NCBI RefSeq assembly: GCF_020622065.1
Contig: NZ_JAHRYQ010000001.1
Span: 558,001 to 622,000 of the forward strand
DNA from: Geothrix sp.
GTDB taxonomy: Bacteria > Acidobacteriota > Holophagae > Holophagales > Holophagaceae
Reading direction: 5' to 3'
DNA: 64,000 nucleotides
Each line of letters opens with the position of its first letter. The first letter of the stretch is position 1. Below the pieces are notes generated by a model. The model was not told the origin of the DNA and ran no database searches. It saw nothing but the letters and a program-made list of their open reading frames with translations. The position numbers and the translations under genes are program-made. Shown here piece by piece: positions 18,070 to 27,102 of this stretch.

Positions 18070-18762
18070 ATGCCGGAAGGCAGGCAAGTGCAGCAGATGT
18101 TCTCGGCCATCGCCGGGAAGTACGATGTCTTGAACCATGTGCTCTCCGGTGGCGTGGACTTCTGGTGGTGGTGGCGCATGGCGCGGAAGTCGGGCGCGGC
18201 CGCCGGAAAGCGCTTCCTGGATGTGGCCGCGGGTACCGGCGACTCCAGCTTGGCCCTGGCCCGCCGCGGGGCGGAAGTGGTCAGCACCGACTTCACACAT
18301 GCGATGCTGCGCCTGGGGCCGGCCAAGTTCCGCCGGAAAGGCTTCGCGGGTCTGATCTGGGCCTCCAGCGATGCGGATGCCCAGCGGCTGCCCTTCCGGG
18401 ACGCCAGCTTCGACGGCCTCACCATCTGCTATGGCATCCGCAATGTGGAGGACCGGACCCGGGCCTACGCCGAGTTCCTGCGCGTGCTGCGCCCCGGCGG
18501 CCAGCTCACCATCCTGGAGTTCAGCACGCCCGTGCTTCCGGGCCTCAAGGCCTTCTACGACTGGTACAGCCTGCGTGTGCTGCCCCGCATTGGTGCCTGG
18601 ATCAGCGGCGACGGCTCGGCCTACACCTACCTCCCCGAGAGCATCCGGACCTTCCCCGACCAGCGGGCCCTGGCCACCGAGCTGGAGGCCGCGGGCTTCC
18701 GCCAGGTGAGCTGGACGAACCTCACGGGGGGCATCGTGGCCCTGCACACGGGCTTGAAGTAG
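18070..18762 (+). CDS. UbiE/MenG demethylmenaquinone methyltransferase
   Basis: This 230-residue class I SAM-dependent methyltransferase probably performs C-methylation of demethylmenaquinol, the last step of menaquinone synthesis (or the ubiquinone equivalent). It has the family opening MFSAIAGKYDVLNHVLSGG, the SAM-binding FLDVAAGTGDSSLALARRG, and GLTICYGIRNVEDRTRAYAE with LRPGGQLTILEFSTP. ATG at 18070 has a GGAGG site four bases upstream. An anaerobe with quinone-linked reductases would use menaquinone, so MenG is favoured, but sequence alone does not separate the two. It ends two bases from the convergent MCP gene. Confidence 0.9.
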   Translation: MPEGRQVQQMFSAIAGKYDVLNHVLSGGVDFWWWWRMARKSGAAAGKRFLDVAAGTGDSSLALARRGAEVVSTDFTHAMLRLGPAKFRRKGFAGLIWASSDADAQRLPFRDASFDGLTICYGIRNVEDRTRAYAEFLRVLRPGGQLTILEFSTPVLPGLKAFYDWYSLRVLPRIGAWISGDGSAYTYLPESIRTFPDQRALATELEAAGFRQVSWTNLTGGIVALHTGLK

Positions 18763-18764
18763 GT

Positions 18765-20225
18765 TCAGGCCCCCAGCTGGTGGCGCTCGTCCACCATGCG
18801 GTCGATGATGGCCACCACCTCCTCGCTGGCCCGCTCGGCCTGCTCGAAGTGGGAGACCACGCGCAGCTGGATGTTCGGGTCGCTCTGCCAGCGCTGCGCG
18901 AGAAGGGTGACGGCCTCGTGGATGTGCCCGTGGACCTGGGCGTGCGGGGCCTCCAGCCGGGAGTAGGAGGGCACCTGGGAGAACTGCTGCAAGCCCTGGC
19001 CTTCGTAGTACCACTGGCCCAGGCGGCACCCGCGATGATCGGTCTGGACGGCCCGCGCCTCCACAGAATCCGCGCCCTGGTTCACCGCCCGGTAGCCGTT
19101 CTGCTTGAAGAGGAAGTGGTCCACCTTCACCAGGGAGGCGAAGCTGACATCCTGGGCCCGGGACACCTGCCGCAGCGAGGTGCGCGCCGAGTCCGCGAAG
19201 CGGCGGACCCGGCTGCTGAACGCCGTGACGGCGGTCTGGGAGCTCTCGGTGATCGCCTTCACCTGCTGGGACTCATCCAGCATCCGTGTGGTGGCCTGGG
19301 CGAAGGAGTCGAGGGTGGCGGCGATGCTGGCGGCGGCATCCTTGGTGTTCTCGGAGAGGGTGCGGACCTCCTCGGCCACCACGGCGAAGCCCTTGCCCAC
19401 ATCCCCGGCGTGGGCGGCCTCGATGGCGGCGTTCAGGGCCAGCAGGTTGGTGCGGTCCGCCACATCGGTGATGACCTGGACGATCTGGGTGATCTCCGTG
19501 CTCTTCTCGTGGATGAGTTCGATCTGTGCGTTGGTGCTGCCCACCATCTCGGCCATCCGGTTGAGGTCCGCCACGATGGTTTCGATGGTGCTGCGGCTGC
19601 CGTCGGCGTCCTCAGCCGTCTCGCGGGAGAGGTCGCCCACGGTGCCCAGCTCCTTCGTCATGGTGAGGAGGTAGTCCTGGATGGAGCGCAGGTTCTGGAT
19701 GAGGTTCCCGCTGTTCAGGTCGGTGACCTTGGCGATGAGCTTCTCCTTCAGGGCCATCTGCTGGACCTGACCGAGGCTCTCCACCGAGACATTGATGCGG
19801 GTCATGCCGTCCTTGAAGGCGCCGTGGAGCCCCTGGTCCATGGCCATGCGGAAGGTCTGGCCGCGACTCGCGTGGTCGAAGGCGGACACGACCTCGCGGA
19901 AGTAAGCCTCCTGCTGATCCAGGAGGTCGTTGAGGGCCCAGGACAGCTTCTCCGTGGCGCCGCCCTTCTTGATGTGGGTGATCCGCTGGTCCAGGTTGCC
20001 CTGGGCCGCCTCCTCCAGGTTCGTGGCCAGCCGATCTATGGCGTACAGGATGCGATGAGTCGTCCAGAGCGTGAGGGCGAGTAGCGCGAGGACCAGGCCC
20101 AGGAGGAGGCCCAACCGGAGGTCCAGCCCCTTCGAGCCCACCGCGAAGTAGGCGAAGAGCAGGAACAGGCCGAGGGTCGCGGCGACGAGGTGGTGGACCC
20201 TAGAGCCCAAGGACAAATTCTTCAT
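18765..20225 (-). CDS. Methyl-accepting chemotaxis protein with C-terminal CZB zinc domain
   Basis: This 486-residue chemoreceptor has two closely spaced N-terminal transmembrane segments (residues about 12-55) and no sizeable periplasmic domain. A HAMP-like region follows, then the signalling hairpin with [20 protein letters not shown] and a tip near [13 protein letters not shown]. The last 120 residues form a CZB-type zinc-binding domain: [20 protein letters not shown] and [12 protein letters not shown] supply the 3-His/1-Cys set. Its start lies within the end of the PAS-protein gene (26-base overlap), so the two are coupled and probably act as a split Aer-like receptor. Confidence 0.9.
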   Translation of the reverse strand: MKNLSLGSRVHHLVAATLGLFLLFAYFAVGSKGLDLRLGLLLGLVLALLALTLWTTHRILYAIDRLATNLEEAAQGNLDQRITHIKKGGATEKLSWALNDLLDQQEAYFREVVSAFDHASRGQTFRMAMDQGLHGAFKDGMTRINVSVESLGQVQQMALKEKLIAKVTDLNSGNLIQNLRSIQDYLLTMTKELGTVGDLSRETAEDADGSRSTIETIVADLNRMAEMVGSTNAQIELIHEKSTEITQIVQVITDVADRTNLLALNAAIEAAHAGDVGKGFAVVAEEVRTLSENTKDAAASIAATLDSFAQATTRMLDESQQVKAITESSQTAVTAFSSRVRRFADSARTSLRQVSRAQDVSFASLVKVDHFLFKQNGYRAVNQGADSVEARAVQTDHRGCRLGQWYYEGQGLQQFSQVPSYSRLEAPHAQVHGHIHEAVTLLAQRWQSDPNIQLRVVSHFEQAERASEEVVAIIDRMVDERHQLGA

Positions 20226-20721
20226 AGCCCATGCCCTTCTCTTCGAGTGTCCGGTTGAGGATCGCCTGGGAGGCCTTCATGCCCGCCTGGCCGTCTCCGG
20301 CCTTGCGCTCGGCGTCGAGCATGGTCCGGTAGAGGGCGCCGACGGCCTTCACGGCCTCGGCCCGGGGCTTGCGGCGCACGGAGTAGTAGCCGATCACCTC
20401 GCCCCGGCGGTCGAAGGAGGGCGTGATGTTCGCGAAGACCCAGTAGAAGCTTCCGTCCTTGGCGAGGTTCTTCACATAGGCGCAGATCTCCCGCTTGGCC
20501 TGGAGCGTGTCCCAGAGGAGCTTGAAGACCGACCGGGGCATGTCCGGGTGCCGGAGGATGTTGTGGGGGGCGCCCAGCAATTCCTCCTCCGAATAGCCGG
20601 AGATGCCGATGAAGATGCGATTGCCGTAGGTGATCAGACCCTTCAGGTCGGTCTTGGAGACGATGAAATCATCCTCTTCCAGGACGCGCTCCTGCTGGGT
20701 CGGCTGGGGCCTGCTGCTCAT
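20200..20721 (-). CDS. Single PAS-domain protein, Aer-like sensory module
   Basis: This 173-residue soluble protein has one PAS domain (residues about 15-125). It matches the Aer-type N-terminus in [30 protein letters not shown] and [15 protein letters not shown]. In Aer this domain binds FAD and senses redox state; here flavin binding is inferred only. The C-terminal 45 residues look helical. It overlaps the downstream chemoreceptor gene by 26 bases. I infer that it feeds into the membrane MCP, giving a two-protein version of Aer. Confidence 0.85.
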   Translation of the reverse strand: MSSRPQPTQQERVLEEDDFIVSKTDLKGLITYGNRIFIGISGYSEEELLGAPHNILRHPDMPRSVFKLLWDTLQAKREICAYVKNLAKDGSFYWVFANITPSFDRRGEVIGYYSVRRKPRAEAVKAVGALYRTMLDAERKAGDGQAGMKASQAILNRTLEEKGMGYEEFVLGL

Positions 20722-20796
20722 GAGGGAGTCTCCACCCGACTGGTATCGGGTGTTTCAGGCCTGGTAGGTGAGTTTTGACGACCCCGAGGTCCGTGG

Positions 20797-22542
20797 TCAG
20801 GAGAGGGGGTACCTCCCCTGCTCGATCAGGGCCTGGGTGATGCGGTTCCGCAGGACGGAGAGGGGGGCGGGACTGGGGGCGTGCATGGCCAGCAGATCCG
20901 CGACCAGGGCGTCGAGGACGGCGTCGGAAGCCAGCTCGGCGGCCAGCATCCGGGCCTCGCCCTGCACGCGGTTCCAGGCTTCCTGGGCGTAGACCTCGGC
21001 CAGGTCCCGGGCGAGGGCGGCCCAACGGTGCCCGGTTTCGAGCATGCGCCGGGCCCGGATGACCGCCGACTCCATGGCGTAGATCTCCAGCAGCAGGTTG
21101 CTGATGCGCGCGGAGGCCTCTTGATTGTCGAGAATTTTTGGTCCCCAGTCGGTCTGGGCCAAGGCGATGACCTTCAAGGCCCGGGCCTTGGCCAGGGCGA
21201 TGGTGCGGAACAAGGGATCCTCGGGGAGATCCAGGGGGGCCGCGGCGGTTTCCACCAGCGGCAGTCCCTCGGGCCCCCCGCAGCGCTTGAGGAAAGTGCC
21301 GGCGATGAGCAGGCGATTGATCTCGTTGGTGCCCTCGAAGATGCGGTTGATGCGGCAGTCCCGGTAGATCTTCTCGGCGGGGTACTCGGCGCTGAAGCCC
21401 GCGCCGCCGAAGGTCTGCACGGCGTCGTCCGCGGTGGCGAAGAGGGCCTCGCTGCCCCACACCTTGGCCATGGAAGCTTCTACGGCGTATTCCTCGATGG
21501 CCCTCATCTTGTCGGTGCCCGCGGTCTCGCTCTCCCAGCTGGTGCGGGCCAGGGCCTCGTCCAGGTAGCCGATGGTGCGGAAGTTCATGCTCTCGCCCAC
21601 GAAGATCCGCACGGCCATGTTCGCCAGCTTCTGCTGGATGAGGCCGAAGGCCGTGAGCGGCTTGCCGAACTGGGTGCGCTCCCCGGCGTATTTCAGGGTG
21701 TATTCCAGCACCCGCTTGCCGGCCCCCGCCGAACTGGCACCGAGCTTGAAACGGCCGATGTTCAGGATGCCGAAGGCGATGCGGGCGCCCTTGCCCTTGC
21801 CGCCCAGCAGGCGGTCCTCGGGAATGCGGCAGTTCTCCAGAATGACGGTGCGGGTGGAGCTGCCCTTGATGCCGAGCTTCTTCTCTTCGGCGCCGGTGCT
21901 AACACCAGGATCGGTGCGCTCCACAATGAAGGCGCTGAGGTGGGTGCCGTTGATCTTGGCGAAGACGACGAAGACATCGGCGAAACCGGCATTGGTGATC
22001 CAGGCCTTGGTGCCGTTCAGCACCCAGTGACCGTCCTCCAGCACCGCGGTGGCCTTGGCGCCCAGGGCGTCGGAGCCGCTGCCGGCTTCCGTCAGCGCGT
22101 AGGCGGCCACCCACTCGCCACTCGCCAGCTTCGGCAGGTACTTCGACTTCTGGGCGTGGTTCCCGAAGTAGACGATGGGCAGGGTGCCGATGCTGGTGTG
22201 GGCCCCGTAGCTGGTGGAGAAGCTGGCCTGCTTGGCCATCTCCTCCAGCACCAGGAGGGCGGTCTTCTTGTCGAGGTCCAGGCCGCCGTAGGCCTCGGGG
22301 ATCTCGATGCCCAGGATGCCCAGCTCGCCGGCCTTGCCGAGCAGTTCCCGGTTCAGCTCCAAGTCGAGGTGGTCGATGGCCTCATCCCGGGGCATGACCT
22401 CGCCGTTCATGAAGTCCCGGGCGGCCTCGGCGATGGCGAGGGCCTCTTCGCTGCTGTCCTCGGGGGTGAACTGCGGCAGGGAGCCCGCGGGGTGGAACAT
22501 GAAACTGCCACCACGCACGGGCAGCATGCTGGTCTCGGCCAT
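20797..22542 (-). CDS. Acyl-CoA dehydrogenase, long form (paralogue 2)
   Basis: This 581-residue paralogue of the enzyme at 16164-17948 has the same order of motifs: LPQFTPED at the N-terminus, EAGSGSDALGAKATAVLEDG, KAWITNAGFADVFVVF and CRINRIFEGTNEINRLLI with the catalytic Glu position kept. The differences lie mainly in the C-terminal 150 residues, which could alter substrate choice or membrane contact. It is on the same strand as the AAA-type kinase gene upstream, with an 82-base gap. No ETF, thiolase or acyl-CoA ligase gene lies nearby. Confidence 0.93.
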   Translation of the reverse strand: MAETSMLPVRGGSFMFHPAGSLPQFTPEDSSEEALAIAEAARDFMNGEVMPRDEAIDHLDLELNRELLGKAGELGILGIEIPEAYGGLDLDKKTALLVLEEMAKQASFSTSYGAHTSIGTLPIVYFGNHAQKSKYLPKLASGEWVAAYALTEAGSGSDALGAKATAVLEDGHWVLNGTKAWITNAGFADVFVVFAKINGTHLSAFIVERTDPGVSTGAEEKKLGIKGSSTRTVILENCRIPEDRLLGGKGKGARIAFGILNIGRFKLGASSAGAGKRVLEYTLKYAGERTQFGKPLTAFGLIQQKLANMAVRIFVGESMNFRTIGYLDEALARTSWESETAGTDKMRAIEEYAVEASMAKVWGSEALFATADDAVQTFGGAGFSAEYPAEKIYRDCRINRIFEGTNEINRLLIAGTFLKRCGGPEGLPLVETAAAPLDLPEDPLFRTIALAKARALKVIALAQTDWGPKILDNQEASARISNLLLEIYAMESAVIRARRMLETGHRWAALARDLAEVYAQEAWNRVQGEARMLAAELASDAVLDALVADLLAMHAPSPAPLSVLRNRITQALIEQGRYPLS

Positions 22543-22624
22543 AACGGACCTCCCGACCTCCTGATCATCTACCCGAAGTCAGGACCCCTCCAGCGCCGAA
22601 TGGAGGACCTGGATCACAAGTCGC

Positions 22625-23185
22625 TCAGCGGGGTTCGGACAGCAGGGGGAGCTGCCCCTTGGGGTGCGCGAGTACCACCTCCTTCACACGACCGATCCAG
22701 GTGGCCCGCTCCTCGGGGCGGAGCCGTTCATGGGCGATCTTCCGCTCCTCCAGCAGGCTGTCCACCAGCTGGTCGATGGAGCGGATGAAGAAGGCATCCG
22801 TGTCTCGCACGCCGTCCGCGGAGACTTCGCCGGACACGGGCACCTTGAAGAGCAGGTCGTAGGTCTTCATCCAGTGGTACATGAAGCTCTCGATGGAGCG
22901 CTGGCGACCGAAGGCGAACAGCATGTAGGCGTAGTTGTCCAGCACGCTGCGGTCACACACCACCACATCGTGCTGGCTGGCCGAGCGGATCTCCTCCGCG
23001 ATCTGGGTCATGAAGATCCAGGTCTGCGCCTCCAGGGAGGTCTTGCGGTTGATGGGCAGGGGCGAGAGCCGCGCCACTTCCTTGACGATGTCCACATGGA
23101 CGCCGCCCCGTTTCAGGGCCGCGGCCAGTTCGTAGCAGAGGGTGGTTTTTCCGACCCCGTGCGTGCCGATGAAGGCGATCTTCAC
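22625..23185 (-). CDS. P-loop nucleotide kinase-like ATPase
   Basis: This 186-residue P-loop protein begins KIAFIGTHGVGKTTLCYELA (Walker A). It has VVVCDRSVLDNYAYM as a DRS-type motif, and basic residues near RLRPEERATWIGR. The arrangement resembles the AAA_28/NadR-type and deoxynucleoside-kinase-like families, which phosphorylate small nucleoside substrates, but I cannot name the substrate. I chose GTG at 23185 because GGAGG lies just upstream and it puts the Walker A at residue 8. The further upstream reading frame runs through the repeat region and is not likely coding. Confidence 0.75.
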   Translation of the reverse strand: MKIAFIGTHGVGKTTLCYELAAALKRGGVHVDIVKEVARLSPLPINRKTSLEAQTWIFMTQIAEEIRSASQHDVVVCDRSVLDNYAYMLFAFGRQRSIESFMYHWMKTYDLLFKVPVSGEVSADGVRDTDAFFIRSIDQLVDSLLEERKIAHERLRPEERATWIGRVKEVVLAHPKGQLPLLSEPR

Positions 23186-23188
23186 ACG

Positions 23189-23377
23189 GCACCTCCTGTG
23201 CCGTGCCCTGCGGGCCATCGTTTCGCGACGGTGGCCCTTCGCTCCTGCTTCGGGCTCATTCGGCACCTCCGGTGCCTTGTCCCACGGGCTCCGCCTTCGG
23301 CAATGTGCCCCTTTGCTGCTGCGGGCTCACCCGGCGCCTCCTGGGCCTCGCCCTTCGGTTCTGGTCTGGGCTCATGG
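23189..23377. repeat. Imperfect direct repeats in the gap upstream of the kinase gene
   Basis: Two and a half related units lie head to tail: 23189-23262, 23263-23333 and a partial copy at 23334-23377. Each opens with a GC(A/G)CCTCC(T/G)G(T/G)GCC-like sequence, and each ends near CGGGCTCA(T/C). Between them are variable, GC-rich stretches. No open frame with codon bias crosses the region, and the surrounding genes stop at its edges. Confidence 0.6.
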
Positions 23378-23437
23378 GGTTCCGATCCACATGGTTCCAG
23401 TATCCAGGGGATGGTTCGGAGGGGAATGTGCCCTTGA

Positions 23438-25069
23438 TCACCCTTGGGGCTCGTCTGGGTTCCGCTGCTCCCGCCGGGCCTGCATCTCTTGCCGGAAGGC
23501 GGCGGTGCATTCAGGGCAGAGGCCGTGGGTGAAGGTGGCTTCGGTGTGCTGGGAGAGGTAGGTTTCGATCTGGCTCCAGTAGCCCTGGTCGTCGCGCACC
23601 TTCTTGCACTGGCCGCAGATGGGGAGCATGCCGCTGAGCTGCTTCACTTCCGTGAGGGCCTGCGTCAGATCGCGGATCAGATTTTCCCGATCAGCCTCCA
23701 GCCGCATGCGCTCCGTGACATCCCGGGTGACGCCCTGGAAGCCCAGCAGGCGGCCGTCTTCACCCCAGACGATCCGCCACTGGGCCTCAACCTGGATCTG
23801 CTGGCCATCCTTCCGGTTCACGGTCGCCTGGATCAGGTCCTGCTCGAAGGGCTGGGTGCCTGGGAGGGCCTGGCGGGAACGGGCCATGCGCTCCTGGATG
23901 ATGGTCGCCCCGTTGGCGGAGAGGGCCCTGCTTTCGGAGCCCAGGAGCAGGAACTCCTCGGGGGTCCAGCCGCGCTGACGCACTACGGACGGGCTGATGT
24001 AGGTGAGCCGGCCGTCGGGATCCATGGTCCAGATGACATCCAGGGCGTTCTCGGCCAGCAGGCGGTATTTGGCCTCCTGGGCCGCCAGGCGTTCCTGGTC
24101 CGCCAGCTGGCGCAGCCAGGCCGCCCGGGCGAGCCAGCCCATGGCCAGGGTGAGGCCCACCAGACCGGCGACGGCCACCGCGGCGAAGGCGGCCTGGTGC
24201 CGCCAGGTGCGGAGGTAGTCCTCTTCCGAGAGGCCCACCAGGACATAGAACCTCGGGGTATCGAGCTTTCGCAGGGTGTAGATGCGGCGCTGGCCGTCCA
24301 CCACCGAGGTGGCGGAGAACTGGGAGGTGGCGGCGGAGCTCTTCACGGCCGTCAGGTAGTCGCCGAAGACCTGGGTGCTGCCGATCAGTTTCTCCTGCCC
24401 CGCGAAGGCGGGGTAGCGGACCAGGAGGTCGAGGTCCTCCCCCCGCAGGGAGATCGATCCCTTTCGGCCCACATCCACGAGGGACATGGCGCGGCCGAGC
24501 TGCTCCAGGGTGAGGGTGGCGCAGACCACCCCGGCGAAAGTCCCGTCGGGGGCCTCGATCCGATGGGCCAGGGTCAGGGCCCAGGCCCCGTCCCGGGCAT
24601 CCTGGGCGGGCCGGGAAACCACCAGGCCGGCCTGGGGATCCATCTTCAAGGCACGGAAGAAGTCCCGCCGCCCCACCTCGGTCGAGGTTCCCGGGGAAGC
24701 ACCGTGGAGGACCCGGCCCTCGCGGTCGGTGATGCGGAGGGCATCGGCCATGCCCAGGCGGGCGAGGCGGGACTCCGCGAAGGCCCCCAGGCTCTTGTTG
24801 AAAGGGCCGCCCGGACTGTGCTCGGCCTGCTCCTTGATGGAGAGCAGGGTCAGGTCGATCTGGCGGATCGTGCCTTTGAGGCTCTCCTCCAGCACCTGTG
24901 CAAGGTTGAGGGTGGTGATCGAGGCCTGCTCGACCTCGTGCTTCCGCGATCGGTAGAGGGCCCACGCGGCGAAGGCCACCATCAGCAGGTGGAAGGCGAT
25001 CATGAATCCCCGCATGCCCCGCGCGAAGGTCGTGGGGGTCACCCGGCGGGTTGGAAGCGCGGCGTTCAT
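23438..25069 (-). CDS. Cache-PAS membrane sensor with C-terminal CxxC/CxxC module
   Basis: This 543-residue protein has an N-terminal transmembrane helix (MIAFHLLMVAFAAWALY), a periplasmic Cache-type domain (about 45-285) and a second membrane segment (VAVAGLVGLTLAMGWLA). A PAS domain follows at about 330-460 with a PAC segment. A short coiled coil then leads to LPICGQCKKVRDDQGYW and THGLCPEC. C485/C488 and C518/C521 could bind a metal. No kinase, GGDEF, HAMP or receiver domain is present, so the output is unknown. The C-terminal module is known at the ends of other PAS sensors. It follows gpmI by 9 bases. Confidence 0.8.
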   Translation of the reverse strand: MNAALPTRRVTPTTFARGMRGFMIAFHLLMVAFAAWALYRSRKHEVEQASITTLNLAQVLEESLKGTIRQIDLTLLSIKEQAEHSPGGPFNKSLGAFAESRLARLGMADALRITDREGRVLHGASPGTSTEVGRRDFFRALKMDPQAGLVVSRPAQDARDGAWALTLAHRIEAPDGTFAGVVCATLTLEQLGRAMSLVDVGRKGSISLRGEDLDLLVRYPAFAGQEKLIGSTQVFGDYLTAVKSSAATSQFSATSVVDGQRRIYTLRKLDTPRFYVLVGLSEEDYLRTWRHQAAFAAVAVAGLVGLTLAMGWLARAAWLRQLADQERLAAQEAKYRLLAENALDVIWTMDPDGRLTYISPSVVRQRGWTPEEFLLLGSESRALSANGATIIQERMARSRQALPGTQPFEQDLIQATVNRKDGQQIQVEAQWRIVWGEDGRLLGFQGVTRDVTERMRLEADRENLIRDLTQALTEVKQLSGMLPICGQCKKVRDDQGYWSQIETYLSQHTEATFTHGLCPECTAAFRQEMQARREQRNPDEPQG

Positions 25070-25078
25070 GGGGTTCCG

Positions 25079-26614
25079 TCAGATCAGACTAACCCCATCC
25101 ATGGCACTGGGCTGCTCCAGACCGAAGAGCTTCAGGAGGGTGGGCGCCACATCGCGGAGGGCCCCGCCGCTGCGAAGCTGGCGGGCCTCGAAGCCCGGCG
25201 CCACCAGCACCGCCGGCACGGGGTTCAGGGTGTGGGCCGTGTGGGGGTTGCCGCTTTCATCCCGCATGCACTCGCAGTTGCCGTGGTCGGCCGTGATGAA
25301 GAGGGCGCCGCCCATGGCCAGGGTGGCGTCGGCGAGGCGGCCCATGGCGGCGTCCACGACCTCGCAGGCGGTGATGGCGGCGCCCAGGTCGCCCGTGTGG
25401 CCGATCATGTCCGGGTTGGCCAGGTTGCAGACCAGCAGGCGGTACTGACCCGACCGGATGGCCGTCTCGAGGCCCTGGCTCACCTCCGCCAGGCTCATCT
25501 CGGGCTGCAGGTCGTAGGTGGCCACCTTGGGCGAGGGCACCAGGCGGCGCTCCTCCCCCGCGAAGGGGGCTTCCCGGCCGCCGTTGAAGAAGTAGGTCAC
25601 ATGGGCGTACTTCTCGGTCTCGGCGGTGCGGAATTGCTTCCAGCCCTGGGCGCTGACGAGCTCGCCGAGGATGTGGTCGAGGCTCTGGGGCGGGTAGGCC
25701 ACCGAGACGAAGGGCTCCAGTTCGATGTCGTAGGCAGTGAAGGTGACGAGCTTCACCGCGGGCCGGTGCTTCGGCTTGAAGCCATGGAAGGCGGGATGCA
25801 CCAGGGCATGGCACATCTGGCGGGCCCGGTCGGCGCGGAAGTTGAAGAACAGCACCCCGTCGCCGTCCGCGATGGGGTGAAAGGCGTCGAGCTTTGTCGG
25901 GGCCACGAACTCGTCGGTCTCGCCCCGGGCGTACGCGGCGGCCAGGGCGGCCAAGGCGTCCGGGGCCTGGTGGGGGGCTTCGCCGTCCACATACAGCTTC
26001 CAGGCCTGCTCCGTGCGCTCCCAGCGCTGGTCCCGGTCCATGGCCGTGTAGCGCCCGCAGACCGAGCCGAGGGTCACCAGGGGGCAGGCCCGCAGCTGGA
26101 AGGCGAGCCACTGGAGGTAGCCGTCGGCGCTCTTCTGGCCCGTGTCGCGGCCATCGGTGATGGCGTGGATCGTCGTCGGCACGCCCTCGGCCTGGGCCCA
26201 CTGGGCCAGGGCAGCCAGGTGGGTCTGGTGGCTGTGGACGCCCCCGTCGCTCACCAGGCCCATCAGGTGCAGGCGCCGGCCCGAGGCCTTGAGACCGGCC
26301 AGCAGGGCGCCCATGGCCGCGTTCTCGCGGAAGGTGCCGCGCCGGATGGCGGCGTCGATGCGGGTGAGCTCCTGCCAGACCACCCGTCCGGCCCCAAGGT
26401 TCATGTGGCCCACTTCCGAATTGCCGAACTGGCCCTCGGGCAGGCCCACGGCCTCGCCGCTGGTCTGGAGCTGCGTCGTGGCGTAGACCTTCCGCAAAGC
26501 ATTGAAGCGCGGCATGGCGGCCACGAAGGTGGCGTCGAAGGCATTCCGGGGACCATCGCCGAAACCGTCGAGGATGAGGAGGGTGATGGGGCCTTGGATC
26601 ATGGGGCGGGTCAT
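25079..26614 (-). CDS. gpmI: 2,3-bisphosphoglycerate-independent phosphoglycerate mutase
   Basis: This 511-residue glycolytic/gluconeogenic enzyme interconverts 3- and 2-phosphoglycerate and uses two Mn ions. It shows the metal and catalytic motifs ILDGFGDG, FGNSEVGHMNLGAGR (phospho-serine in GNSE), ITDGRDTGQKS and FITADHGNCE. Length is as expected. The ATG at 26614 overlaps the upstream stop (ATGA), so it is translationally coupled to the ORF6N-like gene; a second in-frame ATG lies at 26602. The linkage to pyrimidine genes is unusual but may be simple co-transcription. Confidence 0.97.
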   Translation of the reverse strand: MTRPMIQGPITLLILDGFGDGPRNAFDATFVAAMPRFNALRKVYATTQLQTSGEAVGLPEGQFGNSEVGHMNLGAGRVVWQELTRIDAAIRRGTFRENAAMGALLAGLKASGRRLHLMGLVSDGGVHSHQTHLAALAQWAQAEGVPTTIHAITDGRDTGQKSADGYLQWLAFQLRACPLVTLGSVCGRYTAMDRDQRWERTEQAWKLYVDGEAPHQAPDALAALAAAYARGETDEFVAPTKLDAFHPIADGDGVLFFNFRADRARQMCHALVHPAFHGFKPKHRPAVKLVTFTAYDIELEPFVSVAYPPQSLDHILGELVSAQGWKQFRTAETEKYAHVTYFFNGGREAPFAGEERRLVPSPKVATYDLQPEMSLAEVSQGLETAIRSGQYRLLVCNLANPDMIGHTGDLGAAITACEVVDAAMGRLADATLAMGGALFITADHGNCECMRDESGNPHTAHTLNPVPAVLVAPGFEARQLRSGGALRDVAPTLLKLFGLEQPSAMDGVSLI

Positions 26615-27102
26615 CCCTTCTTCGTCGTGCGCTGCTTGGCCTTCAATCCCTTGGGCAGCTCATCGGCGAGGAACCCGATGGGCCGTTCCGGGGGGGCGCC
26701 CTCCACCTCTTCGCCCTGGAGGGCTTTCAGGACCAGGTCCAGCTTCTGCTCCATGGCCGCCACGCGCGCGGACAGCTCGGCCTGGTCCGTGAGGACATGG
26801 CGGGCTTCGGCGAAGGCCGGCAGCAGGGTGAGCAGCCGATCCTCCGATCCGGGCAGCAGTCCGGTCAGGAGGGCGGCCCCGGCCTCGGTGAAGGCCAGCA
26901 CGGGAGCTTCGGGGATCGCCTGGCGCTCCGCCGCCGTGAGGTGGAACACCAGCGCTTCGGGAAAGCGTCCGGGATGGGCCTTCACCAGGGCAGCCAGGGC
27001 CTGGGGCTCGATGCCCAGCTGGCCCGCCAGGGCCGCATCCGGCAGGGCCGCCGCGTCCCTGAGCCAGAGCAGACGGGAGAGGATCTCGACGGGAGCGGCC
27101 AT
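26611..27102 (-). CDS. ORF6N-like domain protein of unknown role
   Basis: This 163-residue protein sits between pyrB and gpmI. Its central part AHPGRFPEALVFHLTAAERQ resembles the ORF6N/KilA-type motif (xxRFPEDFxFQLTxEE) common in phage-linked DNA-binding proteins. A coiled-coil-like helix (ELSARVAAMEQKLDLVLKAL) and a basic tail (LKAKQRTTKKG) follow. Its ATG shares the A of the pyrB stop (TAATG) and its stop overlaps the gpmI start, so all three are tightly coupled. There is no other phage gene nearby. A regulatory or domesticated function is possible; I cannot assign one. Confidence 0.7.
   Translation of the reverse strand: MAAPVEILSRLLWLRDAAALPDAALAGQLGIEPQALAALVKAHPGRFPEALVFHLTAAERQAIPEAPVLAFTEAGAALLTGLLPGSEDRLLTLLPAFAEARHVLTDQAELSARVAAMEQKLDLVLKALQGEEVEGAPPERPIGFLADELPKGLKAKQRTTKKG

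Noticed and set aside
23186-23266. N-terminal extension of the kinase gene to 23266
   Set aside because: The added 27 residues are basic and without pattern and come from the repeat region; GTG at 23185 has a GGAGG site.
23186-23437. A CRISPR array or an RNA gene in the repeat gap
   Set aside because: The repeats are long (about 70 bases), imperfect and directly adjoining, without unique spacers, and no cas gene or tRNA cloverleaf is seen.
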